Origin: Diadophis punctatus similis
Taxonomy: Eukaryota; Chordata; Lepidosauria; Squamata; Dipsadidae
Length of the DNA stretch: 64,000 nt
Direction of reading: 5' to 3'
NCBI GenBank assembly: GCA_023053685.1
Contig: JALIGW010000010.1
Location: forward strand, 15,358,419 to 15,422,418
Below the pieces are notes generated by a model. The model saw only the letters and a list, made by a program, of their open reading frames with translations. It made no database searches and was not told where the DNA came from. The translations under genes were made by a program, and so were the position numbers. Of the stretch, positions 40,690-53,932 are shown one piece after another (positions within the stretch are counted from its first letter, which is position 1; each line of letters opens with the position of its first letter).

Positions 40690-41094
40690 TACTACAGTAT
40701 AATCAGTAATTACAGACACAAGGACAGTTTTCTCCCCATGCCATCACTCTGCTAAACAACTAATTCCCACAACACTGTCAAACTATGTAGCAGGGCTATA
40801 TTACTATTATCCTTCTCATGTTTTCTATTACCTATTCCTTATTTATCTTATTATGACTATAACTTTGTTGTTTGTATCTTACAATTTATTTTGTTTTATT
40901 TAGTATCCTAGTATGATTTGTGTTGATTGCTTATTTAGTACCTTATGACTATCACTGTCATATCTTATGGTTTATGATGAAAGTATTTTATTATTATAAT
41001 CATGATTTATCACTTGTTGCTTGATTGTACACTGAGAGCTTATGCACTGGGGACAAATTCCTTGTGTGTCCAATCACACTTGGCCAATAAAGAA
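40690..41094 (+). mobile_element. CR1-like LINE 3' end
   Basis: Ends GCACTGGGGACAAATTCCTT, then GTGTGTCCAATCACACTTGG, then CCAATAAAGAATTCTATTC, a frequent snake CR1-like tail whose terminal repeat is CTATT. The 5' limit is approximate. Confidence 0.65.
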
Positions 41095-41277
41095 TTCTAT
41101 TCTTGTCCTATTCCTATTCCTATTCCTATTCCTATTCCTATTCCTATTCCTATTCCTATTCCTGTCCTGTCCTGTCCTATCCTATCCTATCCTATCCTAT
41201 CCTATCCTATCCTATCCTATCCTATCCTATCCTATCCTATCCTATCCTATCCTATCCTATCCTATCCTATCCTATCC
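41095..41277 (+). repeat. (TATTCC)n then (TATCC)n microsatellite
   Basis: About ten hexamer units change to about 22 pentamer units, directly continuing the repeat tail of the CR1-like element. Open frames here are repeat artefacts. Confidence 0.95.
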
Positions 41278-41652
41278 ATATTCCTGAATTGTTCCTTCTG
41301 GCAACAAGTGTCTTACAGATTCACATCTAAGAGGATTAATACTGTGTTTCCCTGAAAATACGACCTATCCCGAAAGCAAGCCATAGCCTGATTTTTTTTG
41401 GGATGGGTCTAATATAAGCCCACCCCCCAAAATAAGCCCTAGTGAAGGGGGTGGGCATGGCCAGCACAGGAGGCAGCCCTTTCCTTCCCCGGTTACCTCA
41501 TGGAGGTTTGGCCCCTTAATGGCAGCCCTGTGGATCAGCTGAGCCAGCAAGGGCTGGAAGCTGCCTCTCATTCTGTCTCTCTGGGCACCTGGAGGTGTTT
41601 CCGGTGCACTCTTGCCAGCCCTGGCCCTGCCTGTGGCACGAGGCAACCTCGC

Positions 41653-42169
41653 TGTCAGCATTCCAAGTAATGCACACATACAGTAGCTAACAGAACTCCA
41701 AGGCAGGTAGATTCCTTGAAGAACAGTTTTATTTGGAGAGATCATATTGGCATAGACTGGTGAAAACCAACTCTGAGAGTTTTCACCTAATTAAAAAGTG
41801 AAAGTTTCCCTTTCCCCCCCCAAAATAAGTCACATTGTCCAATCTAGGTGCTGGCCGGTTGCCTGGTTACTTCTCTCCTCCTTCCCTCTCCAGCCAGCTG
41901 TTGGAATGTCCTTGGTTAACAGAATAAACTATTTTGTTTTGGCTATAAAACCCCAGCTATCTCTATTCCCCCCCTCCCTATCCCTCAGCTCGTGTGGCAA
42001 CACTGAAGCCCCCAAAAATGGCCTCAGTGAGGCCAGCTTCAGGGTTAACACTCCCAGCCGAGAGCCTGACTCTTCCTCCAGAACCACCTTGTGGCTCTGG
42101 AGCAGGAAGGGACCACAGTTTGCACTTCGCCAGGCCTGGAGCTCAGGTCTTGCTCAGGCTGCTGTTACA
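41653..42169 (-). mobile_element. LTR copy of the 18/22-kb family
   Basis: Plus strand begins TGTCAGCATTCCAAGTAATG and ends GGCTGCTGTTACA, giving minus-strand TGTAACAG...CTGACA. It shares TTTTATTTGG, CTGGTGAAAACC and CCCCAGCTATCTCTATTCCC with 17978 and 22467. No clear TSD. Confidence 0.6.
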
Positions 42170-42679
42170 ATAAGGCAGAAAGCTGTGCAGCGCATTGGAA
42201 TCGGCTCCCCCTTGCACATCCCAAAAATGCTCCCTCCTTGCGTCTCCGGCACAAGGAAAGGATGATCAGCAGGAAGGGACAATCAGCTGGGAAGCCCTGC
42301 ACAGATGTACATCCCCGGTGTCCACCCTCAAAACGACTTCAGCCATGCTTACTTTCGTTTCGTTTCTCAGTTGCCACTCTTGGGGGCAGGGGGGAGTCAG
42401 ATGGAATTGGAATGTGGTGACTTAACCTGCTAGACAAAACATCGACTAGAATCAGCATGAGAGCCAAGGTCATGGCAACAAACATCTGCTGAGACTGAGG
42501 GGAAAGCTGCAGCCGGACTGATTGGTTAATGTGACCTAAGACACCTGAGGGGGGTGGGAAGTTTCTATTCTTTTAACTACCCTAAAGCATGGGAATTACT
42601 TAGAGCTAGCTTCAACTTTCTACATGCCAACATGATGTACTCAATGATGTATTTAGAGCTTGACTTAAGCCTCAGTCTT

Positions 42680-43000
42680 GATTCGATTCGGTTCATCACT
42701 CGGAACCATGACACCAGGATTGCAAGGCTGAAAGCTTGGGGAGCCCTGCACAGACGCACATCCAAGGATTCCAAGGCTGAATGTTTCGGAGGGAGCATTT
42801 TTGGGATGTGCGTCTGTGCAGGGCTGCCCAAGGAAAGGACGATGGGCAGGAAAATGGGGTGGGAGGTTTCCCTGCCAATTGTCCTTTCCTTGAGGAGCCC
42901 TGCACATATGCACATCCCAAAAATGCTCCCTCCGTGTGTCTTTGGCACAAGGAAAGGACAATCAGCAGAAAAATGGGGGGGGGCTGTGGGGAGTTCTAGA
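42680..43000. repeat. Imperfect inverted repeats
   Basis: GCCCTGCACAGACGCACATCC at 42731 recurs inverted near 42805-42828, and further related copies lie at 42897 and 42183-42310. Frames on both strands are mirror artefacts. Confidence 0.6.
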
Positions 43001-43039
43001 GTTGAAATCCACAAGTGTTAAAGTGGCCAAGTGGCTGCC

Positions 43040-43820
43040 CATGTGCTGCTGGCCTCGCGCAGGCTCTTCACCCTCCTGGTAGTGCTGCTCTCGGCCGGCC
43101 TGCTGGGATGCTCCTTGCCTGGCATGGGGTGAGTCATCCCAGAACCTCCGGACCTCCATCAGCCTGCCGGGGCTCCTTCATGAGCTGCTGCTGGTGGAGC
43201 TATGCCACCTATGGTGCCTCACCCTCCACTGCCTTTGGGCTGCTGATCACTGGACTGCATGCCTACTCGGTGCTGTAGGCTTATAGCTACACTGAGCCCA
43301 GCACTCTTCAAACCCTTGAGAGTGCAGCAGCTCTCTTCCTGGCTGTGTGTGTGGTAGCTCCAGAGGGAGGTAGTGGAGGCTGCTAGGTAGCAGCCGGGAC
43401 TTGACATGGGGTGAGCCGGGCCAGGCTGGGCAGAAGGCAAAATGGCTGCAGAGCGTTGCAGGTGAGGCAGATGCTGAAGGCGGCCAGGGGCAGCCCCACA
43501 CCTGCCTCACAAGGCCGGTAAGAGAGCTGCAGCACCCACCAGGGCCCGAAGAGCACCGGGCTCAATGTAGCTGTAAGCCTAGCACCTCCAGCACCGAATA
43601 GGTGTGCAGGCTGGTGCTTGGCGACCCAAAGGAGGCGGTGGGTGAGGCGGCACAGGTGACATGACTCCACCGGCGGCCCTTGCAAAAGGGCCCTGGCAGG
43701 CTGGCACCGGTCTGGAGGTTTTTGATCTGGGATGACTCATCCCACACCAGGCAGCAGCCCAGCAGGGCGGCCAAGAGCAGCACTGTCAGGAGGGCGAAGA
43801 GTCCCCGCGAGGCCAGCAGC
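43040..43820. repeat. Large imperfect palindrome
   Basis: The left arm has GTGAGTCATCCCAGAACCTC (43129) and the right arm GATCTGGGATGACTCATCCC (43724), among other pairs. The centre is near 43390-43430. Confidence 0.6.
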
Positions 43821-44133
43821 AGCATTGGGCAGCCGCTTGGTGGCTAGCACTGCACCCGCCACAGCCGAGAAGTGTCCCAGCAGCAGCTGGGCCAGCAGGC
43901 AGGGAGGGTAGAGGCTGGGGCATGCTGAGGCCTTGGCCCGTTGCAGCCGTGGGCAAGCAGACAGTGGGACGGAGAGGGTGGGGCCAGCAGTAGCTGTGCT
44001 CCCACTCCCATTGGCCCCTGCGCTCACTGCCTCCTGCACTTAAAAAAAATAAGACCTCCCCAAAAATAAGCTTGAATGCTTATTTTCAAGCCCAAAAGAA
44101 AATAATCCGGTTTATTTTCAGGGAAACATGGTA

Positions 44134-45994
<1,861 letters not shown>

Positions 45995-46002
45995 GCATAG
46001 AT

Positions 46003-46666
46003 CAAGGATGTCAAACTCCATTTCATTGAGGGCCGCATCAGGGTTGTGTTTGACCTCGGGGGGGGAAGCATGGCCAGGGTGGGCGTGGCCAGCTCAACAT
46101 AACTTGTATTGGGGGGCACTTGTGGTGGCCAAGCGCTAAGGCAGGACTTCCCTCAGACCCTCCCTTCCTCTCATTATAATCTCCTTCCTTCCTTCCTGCC
46201 TCCCTGCCTCCCTCCCTTCCTTTTCTTTTTCCTTCCCTCTTCATTCTCTTTTCTTTCTTCCCCTCTTTCCTTCTTTTTCCTTCCTTGCTCTCTTCCCATC
46301 TTGCCTTTCTGTTTGTCTTTCCTCTTTCCCTTTCTCCTTTCCTGTCCCTTCTTGGATGCTCAAATGTAAAAGAGGAAACATTTCTCCTTTTGTTTTGTTT
46401 TGCTTTTAGTTTGTTTTGCTAGCCCTTTGCCAGTGAAAACGGAGTCTGGGGGAACCACACGCAGCTCCCCTGGCCCCTGTTTTCGGCTGTGATGGCCTCC
46501 TGCAGCCCTCTGCCAGTGAAAATGGAGCCCAGGGGGGCGAGTTCCATTTTCACTGGCAGAGACACCGAGGGCTGGTCCTTCACTGTTTCCAAGGCGGTCC
46601 CGCGGGCCAGATCTAAGCACCCTGTGGGCCAGATCTGACCCGCGGGCCTTGAGTTTAACACCCTTG
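46003..46666. mobile_element. hAT-E: small hAT element
   Basis: Ends CAAGGATGTCAAACTC and GAGTTTAACACCCTTG, flanked by GCATAGAT at 45995-46002 and 46667-46674. The interior contains a C/T-rich tract at 46180-46350. The TGTCAAACTC terminus is that of a widespread amniote hAT/Charlie-type family. Confidence 0.9.
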
Positions 46667-46674
46667 GCATAGAT

Positions 46675-47169
46675 CAGGTGTCAGCAACCTGCGGCTCCGG
46701 AGGCGCATAAGGCTCTTTGGGCCCTCTGTTGTGGCTCCCTGTCAGGTGATCCCATCACTGGCTGGCCCCACCCTTCATCTGCCCCTCCCAGTCACTCCTC
46801 GCTTGGTCTGAGAAGGTAAGGCCGATGGTGGGGGATGGAGAAGTGGCCAGGGCAGAGACAGATACAGAGAGAGGGGGAGAGAGAGAGACATACCGTAGAG
46901 AGATACAGAGGGGGGGAGGGAGAGAGAGAGAGAGGGAGGGAGAGAGAGCGATATCAAAAGGGTTTTGTGGTTTCCGGTGTTTTTTAACAACCAGTTCTCT
47001 GCCCTAATGACCAGCTGGGTAGGCGTGGCTTGGGGGGGTCATGTGACTGGTGGAAGTGAGTGACATTGAGTTGGCCATACCCACCCAGGTTTTGTGGCTC
47101 CTGGTGTTTTATTTTCTGTGGGAAATAGGTCCAAATGGCTCTTTGAGTGTTTAAGGTTGCAGACCCCTG
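46675..47169. mobile_element. hAT-F: second small hAT element, adjacent
   Basis: Ends CAGGTGTCAGCAACCTGCGG and AAGGTTGCAGACCCCTG, flanked by the same 8-mer GCATAGAT at 46667-46674 and 47170-47177. Family distinct from hAT-E by terminal sequence. It includes a (GA)-rich tract at 46865-46950. Confidence 0.9.
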
Positions 47170-47177
47170 GCATAGAT

Positions 47178-48651
47178 GAATGCAAACCAGGCTTCATCAA
47201 TTTAGAGTTCTCAAAATATATTATTTTGGGGCTACAACTCACATTATTCCCCAGTAAGTTAACCTCATAAAATTTAGGAAAGCTTACATTGTAAGACCTA
47301 AGAAAGAATATTTGTTGCAAGCTATTGTGATTTTCCATAAAGAAAAATCAGGTCTCATTTTCCAAATATTATCATTATACTTTTGCAGCAGATATACTAG
47401 TTATCCAAAATTTAAAGTGTAATCCAAAGATTAAAGTTTAATCCAAACATTAAAGTATAAAATCTGCCTTATCTTGTAGAATAGATTTGAATATAGTATT
47501 GTGAAATGTAATGTAATGGAGACACACACAAAAATGGAATAGATATATATCAGTATGAACATTAAAATGTACATCAATAATCTAAAGAAGAAAATAGATC
47601 TTCCCCTGTATACTTCATTTGGCTAAATAGAGAAACACTTGAAATACTTACTAAAATATATTATTCTATGCACCAGACAAATAAAAATCAGCACTAAAAT
47701 ATTTTGTTCTGATGAATAGGAAGAAAGAAAAATCTCAAGCAAAAAGTATTAAATTTCTCTTGATTCTTAAACATTTTAATTGGAGAGTACATAATTAGCA
47801 GCCATATAATGCTATCTATCATAAATTATTATCATTAAACAGGAGAGGGGAATTTATTGATGTGCTTCTGCATTATGATTAAAACCACTTTAAGGTACAT
47901 GAGCAATATGTGGAGTAAAAAATTAGCCTAAATTTGTGAATTATTTGATTTTTTTGTGGGTTCCCTTTATTTTCATCATTATGAATTTTTATAACATAAA
48001 ATTACATAAGCATTTGAGCAATCTTTTTAGAAAGACTTAGAAAGACTTCAGGTTAGGAGAAGACTCTTTTCAATAGCCAGAGTAAGGCAAAATGGCATAG
48101 TCTTCTAGCTTCTTTTGCAGAAACTCAGATAAATCAAAATCCCGCCGCCCAAAAAAACCTGTTGACTGGGCTTCTAGCAACTGTATTGTATATAGCTAGT
48201 CATTAGGATTAAGGTTAGAGTTACAGCTTCACACTTTCCACCTGAAGTAATTAAAAAGGTTTAAAAGCAAGTCAATGTCAGATGGAGCTTATAAATTAAA
48301 ATTTATATTAACAAAGCACTGATTTCATCTGAACCACAGAGTAATCCCAGATAATGAAGCCTCTTTTAGGTTTATATTAGAATAATTTAAATATTTGAAC
48401 ATTTTCAACCTTAGCCTATCTTTCCAATAATCAAAACAAGAGTTGACTGAAGCTGAAATCAGTATATTACCACCCAGAGTTAAAATGGGAATTATCAGAC
48501 TGGGCAGAGAAAATGTGTTCTTTACACCATTTGAGCCTCAAATAACAATGATGTCTCCAGGAGCACCCCCAAAGTAATAGCTTTTCAAGTAATAGTACAT
48601 GATTTTACAACAAATTTTCCTCATTTTTCCTGTAGCATCCCAGTATGCAGG
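47178..48651. other. Intronic AT-rich sequence
   Basis: Nothing recognised. Confidence 0.6.
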
Positions 48652-48653
48652 TA

Positions 48654-49387
48654 CAGGTAGTCCTCGATTTATGACCACAATTGAACCCACAATTTATGTT
48701 GTTAAGTGAGGCATTTGTTAAGTGAATTTCGCCCCATTTTACAATTTTTCTTGCCACAGTTGTTAAGTGAGTCACTGCAGTTGATAAGTTAGTAATGCAG
48801 TTGTTAAGTGAATCTGGCTTCCCCATTGACTTTGCTTGTCAGAAGGTCACAAAAGGTGATCACATGACCTTGGGACACAGCAAGGGTCATAAATATGAAC
48901 CAGTTGCCAAGCATCTGAATTTTGATCACATTATCATGGGGATGCTGAAAAGGTCTGTCACGATGTGAATTTTGATTGTCAGCTGTGTTCATATGCCATG
49001 CTCTATGATGCATAGAGATTCCTAGCAAAGCAGTCACGTGGTGAGTGATCTGCGCATGTGTTACATTCCATTCATTCTTTCTTTCTCTTCTGCTGCTGCC
49101 CTTCGTTGAAGAAGGACATGTGTATCTTAGGTTGCAGAAATGTAGCAGTTTAGGATTATTGTTTTTTATATTCTTTTGTACTGAAATAAATATTTTGTTA
49201 CTTAGACTTTATTTTCTCGGGCTTTATTTTGACAAAGGATTAGATTCAAAGGAAAAAGATCCTATCACCTCTAATCGTAAATCCTCATCCTGACAAGGTC
49301 GTAACTGTGAAAAACGGTCACAGTTTTCAGTGCTGTTGTAACTTTGAATGGTCACTAAATGAACTGTTGTAAGTCGAGAACTACCTA
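48654..49387. mobile_element. Mariner-type MITE (TAGTCCTCGA family), copy 1
   Basis: Ends CAGGTAGTCCTCGATTTATG and GTAAGTCGAGAACTACCTA lie between TA dinucleotides. It contains GTTGTTAAGTGAATCTGGCT and AAGGTGATCACATGACC, shared with the copies at 53933 and 57347. Split by a solo LTR. Confidence 0.85.
48956..49295 (+). mobile_element. Solo LTR nested in the MITE
   Basis: 340 bp with TGTCACGATG...CATCCTGACA ends, AATAAA near 49186, and an exact 5-bp duplication AGGTC at 48951-48955 and 49296-49300. Family not identified. Confidence 0.85.
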
Positions 49388-49640
49388 TAGTCCTTGACTT
49401 ATGACCACAACTGGGACTGGAATTGCCTTCACTAAAGATGTGCTCATTAATTGAGTCACACCAAGTTTACAATATATTTTGCCTTGGTCATTAAGCAAAT
49501 CTGGCTTCTCCTATTACTTGGCTTGTTGGAAGCCCCCTGGGATGGTGTTCACGTGACCCAGCTGTAACTGTTTTAAACTATTGTAAATTCATGCCAGTTG
49601 CCAAGTGCCCTGACTTTGATCACATGATCACAGGTATGTA
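49388..49640. mobile_element. Mariner-type MITE, partial copy
   Basis: Starts TAGTCCTTGACTTATGACC directly after copy 1 and contains CCAGTTGCCAAGTG and TTTGATCACATGATC. The right end is missing. Confidence 0.7.
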
Positions 49641-52600
49641 GTAAGTATCCTAATCATTTAATATAACATTACAGTTTCATTTTATTGATAAAAGAAACAA
49701 TGGTTACCCAGAAGACGCTAGAAGTAAATACCATACACACACTCACAAACAAGAAATACCCAATATAAATAGATCCCATTGAATAATACTACGATATTGT
49801 ATTGGAAACAGACTGATAGCTGCTATGAAAAGTGCATGCTTTCCCATATATTAACTGGTATATGCCTTGATTCGATGAATGTTGCACTGGTAACAATGAT
49901 AAAATGTATATTTAAATTACAATTTATGTGATAGAGCAGATTTATTCCCTACTATTTTTCATTTCTTTTTCATCAATAATGCACAGTAAAATTTATTGTG
50001 GGCATAACATAATTTGTGTGCTAGAATCTATGTAAGTAAATAAAGCAGTCAAATGTACGAAAACGAAGAGTTGAGCAGGCTGAATTAACAAATTAAAATT
50101 CTACTTCTTAACAACGAAAATGCATTACACATAGGTTACTAAACTTATTTTATAAAAGTATTGCCAGAAAATCTTTTGGGATTGATTACCATGGACCCAC
50201 CAGCCCCAGATAGTTTTTTATTAATATGTATTTCATTGTATAATGGTTGGTTACACAGTCAACTAGATATTTAGACTGGATTTGTCATTTTTATCCACCT
50301 ATTGAGCTGGGATAGGCAGTTGTTGTTTGATGGTGTTAAGGTATCATCACAGACTACAGTATAAGCTGTACCAAGAAAATTTGCATTTGCAATTAACTGA
50401 TGGGGATTTTGTCAAGGCCTTATTATTATTAATAATAACGTGTATATGCTGCCTGACTCCCATAATAAATTAACAGTTTGGGATATTGCACACTATCCAG
50501 AGTCCTAATCAATTGCAATAATAGGTGAATCTTTTAAAAAGCAAATAAATAATCAGAACTGAATATAACTTTATAAAGTTCTGTTTAAATTTGTGTCTGT
50601 TCCATTTTCAGATACAATTAAGAAACAGAGAAATAGTGTGCTCAATGTCAGTAAGAATACAAATATGGAAAACTCTGTTCCTTTACCCAATATCACAGAT
50701 GAAAAAAAATCCCATTCCATTATTGCACACTTGTTTTTAAAATCTTAAACTAGTATTGCTTCTAAATGTTTGATTAAGAGCAAGTGTATTTTCATAAACT
50801 GGTTGAAAGAAATGGGATAATGCCAATAATCATCTGTAGAATAATGAAACTACGCTTACATTCAAAGGTACAGAGCAAAACAGAGCTTAGGAGGAATATA
50901 TTTCCATAGGCATTACTCCTACCACAAGAATAGCATGCTGTCCATTTAAAGAAACAGAATGTAAATTAAAATATTTTCATTCAAGTCATCAACCAGCCCT
51001 GTATTACTGCTCCTCTTTTTTGCTCCCCAATTTACCATGAAAGAAGATTTCAGTCAATCTACAGATAATCACAACACATTGTAAGTACCGGTAATATATG
51101 AAGATATGCAGCCAAAGGTGTATTACTCAATTCTAATGTCAATAGAAACTATTTATCAATCAATCAATCAATCACATATCTATTCAATATATATGTCTGC
51201 ACATCTATCCAAAAAACTCTGGGTGGCAAACAAGATAAAAACAAAGAATTCTATTAAGCAAATAAACAAAAATCCTCAAACAAATAAAACTCTATTTGGG
51301 CTCAGTAAAACCACAAAACTACTAATCACATGAACACACACAGTCATATTATCATTCCCAACTTGAACACACGAGTCTAGTAGCTTTATGAAGATAAAAA
51401 TCCCTTTCATCCAAACAGTCAAAATACAGAAACAGTATCCCCAAACAAGCCGAATAAATCAGTTTGTACATGCAAAGTCATGCAAAACATTGGCATCTTG
51501 AACTGTAGTAGAAAAGTATGTACTGTAAAACCTCAATAAACTTTACTGCACCAATTATATCAGTGCATTACATACAGGGAACACAGAATAAGCATGTGTA
51601 TGGGTCACAATATCCATGGCCATATAGCAAGTGGTAAGATGCATTTTCTTGTTCTTCTATCAATAGATTATGTTATTTATTTATTATACAAAGTTTAACT
51701 TCTTTCCTACTAGTGCTTTCATTAAAAAACATAGGAATACCTGGAATCAAAAATCATAAAATCCATGTACTCTTTCAGCACAACCTTCTCTAATTTGTTG
51801 TTTGGGCAGAAACACAATATCTAATTCAGCACCATTTACCGTAATGGTCAATTAAATTCAGCACCATTTAATAGTCTAATGATAAAATGACTGCTGCTGA
51901 CAGTTCCAAAAGAACTTTGCTATTTCCACTTTTGCAAACAGGAATTCTTTGGCTAGCCAAGTATATGAATGGTGAAGTAGATATTAAACTATAGCTGATT
52001 TCCAAGATACAGTTGATCAGTATTATTCAAGCCTACTTAAAAATAAATTGTTACTGGAGAAATTCTTACAGTTCTTAGAAGACAAACCAGAAATATCAGC
52101 AATGGACTTGCAATCATAACTTTCAACCCAGCCATGATTACGTATTCTCTAAAAGAGAGAATTCTGGAATAAGGTTGTATTTCTTATAAGGAACAATATT
52201 ACAAACAATGCTTAATAAAGGTTATGTTTAATAAATAGTGATTGCAATGTAATTTAGATGATGAATAATTTAGATAATTCATATGGTGCGGTTATTTCCT
52301 GCTATTTCTATATTTTGATCTGAAAATTTTAGACATTTCTATATTTTAATCTGAATTTTTTAGCTGTTGTAAAACAGCTGAGTCTGCTGTAATCTGGATA
52401 TCTCAATCTTCTCATAACATCTTCATGGCTTAACATCTTAATGATTTTCACTATGTGTGTGAGAGATAAAACTTTATCATCCTACTATATCTCATTCTTA
52501 AAAATAAAAACAAATGCAAAAGTCGAAATAATATAATTAATCCTACCTCCTGACTATATAGCATTTTAGCATGTGACTGGAGATTTTAAGTATTCCCCCT

Positions 52601-53302
52601 CTTCTTGGAAGATATATATATATATAAATATAAAATGAAGCACAGTAGCAGTTTGCGGATGTATATTTAAACTCTAGATAAAAGCAAAATTATGGTTATG
52701 GATAAACAACCAACATCAAAAAAATCTATCTGGTCACTTAAGGCTATACCAAACTTCATTTACAAGAGACTTATCCAGAGAATTTTTATTTAGGAGTCTT
52801 ATTTTTCTCTTTAAACATTATACTCTTGAAATAATATTACATATGAATTATTTTCTTTAAGGAAGAGTAATAAAAGGTAGGCTAGCAACTTCCACCCCTG
52901 AAGCATAGCTTTTTCATTAATTTCTATCAGTAGATCTATTTGAATTCTTATGTCCTATCACAGGTTAAAAAACTCTTTCCCCAAAAACAGAAATATTGAG
53001 ATTGGGAAGTGAATATATGCCAAAAACCTGCAATGTGATATGAAAGAAGAATGATTTAAAATACAATAACTTTAACACTATAAAATTTTGAAAAAGTGAT
53101 TGCAACTGCAGGTTATTTGCAAAAAAGAAAACAATAAGCAATAAACAATAAGCAATCACAAAAGGACAATTATTGTGTAGCAATAATTGTTTTCAGAAAA
53201 ACCATGCATTCCCTCTGTAATTTCAGTTTTAACAAATGAAGGCTGTAGTGAATATTTTAAGATGGAAAACACTAGAAATTCACATAAACAGAATATAACA
53301 TC
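49641..53302. other. Intronic sequence with dispersed repeat copy 3
   Basis: 50265-50330 shares TTAGACTGGATTTGTCATTT with 28572-28665 and 39075-39130. The remainder is AT-rich with no exon or RNA gene recognised. Confidence 0.6.
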
Positions 53303-53310
53303 ATAATACT

Positions 53311-53474
53311 CAGTAGTGAGTTCTAAAATCCGTTGCTACCGGTTTGTGTGCTTGCTCGCGCATGCGCGCAACGCTTCTACGCATGTGCAGAAGTGTCCTG
53401 GGCAGGTGGGCGGAGCCTCCTGCCGCCGCTACCAGTTTGCAGAACTGGGCCGAACCGGGAGCAACCCACAGCTG
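53311..53474. mobile_element. hAT-G: 164-bp hAT MITE
   Basis: Ends CAGTAGTGAGTTCT and GAGCAACCCACAGCTG, flanked by the exact 8-bp duplication ATAATACT at 53303-53310 and 53475-53482. It contains GCGCATGCGCGC and serves as the unoccupied counterpart of hAT-H. Confidence 0.9.
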
Positions 53475-53482
53475 ATAATACT

Positions 53483-53930
53483 TCAGATATTTCCAGGAGT
53501 AAAATTACTAATAATTTGCAGCTGATATCTAACCAGATTTAGTTATATAGGAAATTTATCTGACTACCTGAAACCAGCTGAACTCTATATAGTTTACCAA
53601 ATTTATTAATAGATACTAAAACAAAACAAAATGAATAAATAATAAAAAAAATATCAGGCAAAAAATATAAACTAATAAGAAGGGGAACTGATAATACAGT
53701 TATTATAAATATTCTGGCTGAATATTATAAAAATACCTTTTATATAGTTTTTCTTAAAACAACTGTTTTATTGTCATTATTTACTGTATATAGATGTTAT
53801 TGTCTTATTTTAGGATAAATTTTAATTCTTGATTGTTCTTTTTTCTTTTGTGCACAATTCTGGCTCCTCTAGAAAATAGAGCAGTATAACAGCAAAACAA
53901 CATAGTATTTGTATACGTAGATTAGTTATG
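53483..53930. other. Intronic sequence
   Basis: Nothing recognised. Confidence 0.6.
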
Positions 53931-53932
53931 TA

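Larger units (their letters stand above)
41342..44131. mobile_element. TTTCCCTGAAAATA-type MITE expanded by insertions
   Basis: Ends CTGTGTTTCCCTGAAAATA and TTTATTTTCAGGGAAACATG are inverted and flanked by TA (41340-41341 and 44132-44133). A mariner-type element is inferred from the TA. The interior includes an LTR and two palindromic stretches, so it is far larger than the 630-bp relative at 54183-54812. Confidence 0.7.

Noticed and set aside
41002..41355. Repetitive frames of Pro/Ile/Leu/Ser/Tyr
   Set aside because: Direct translation of the TATTCC and TATCC microsatellite.
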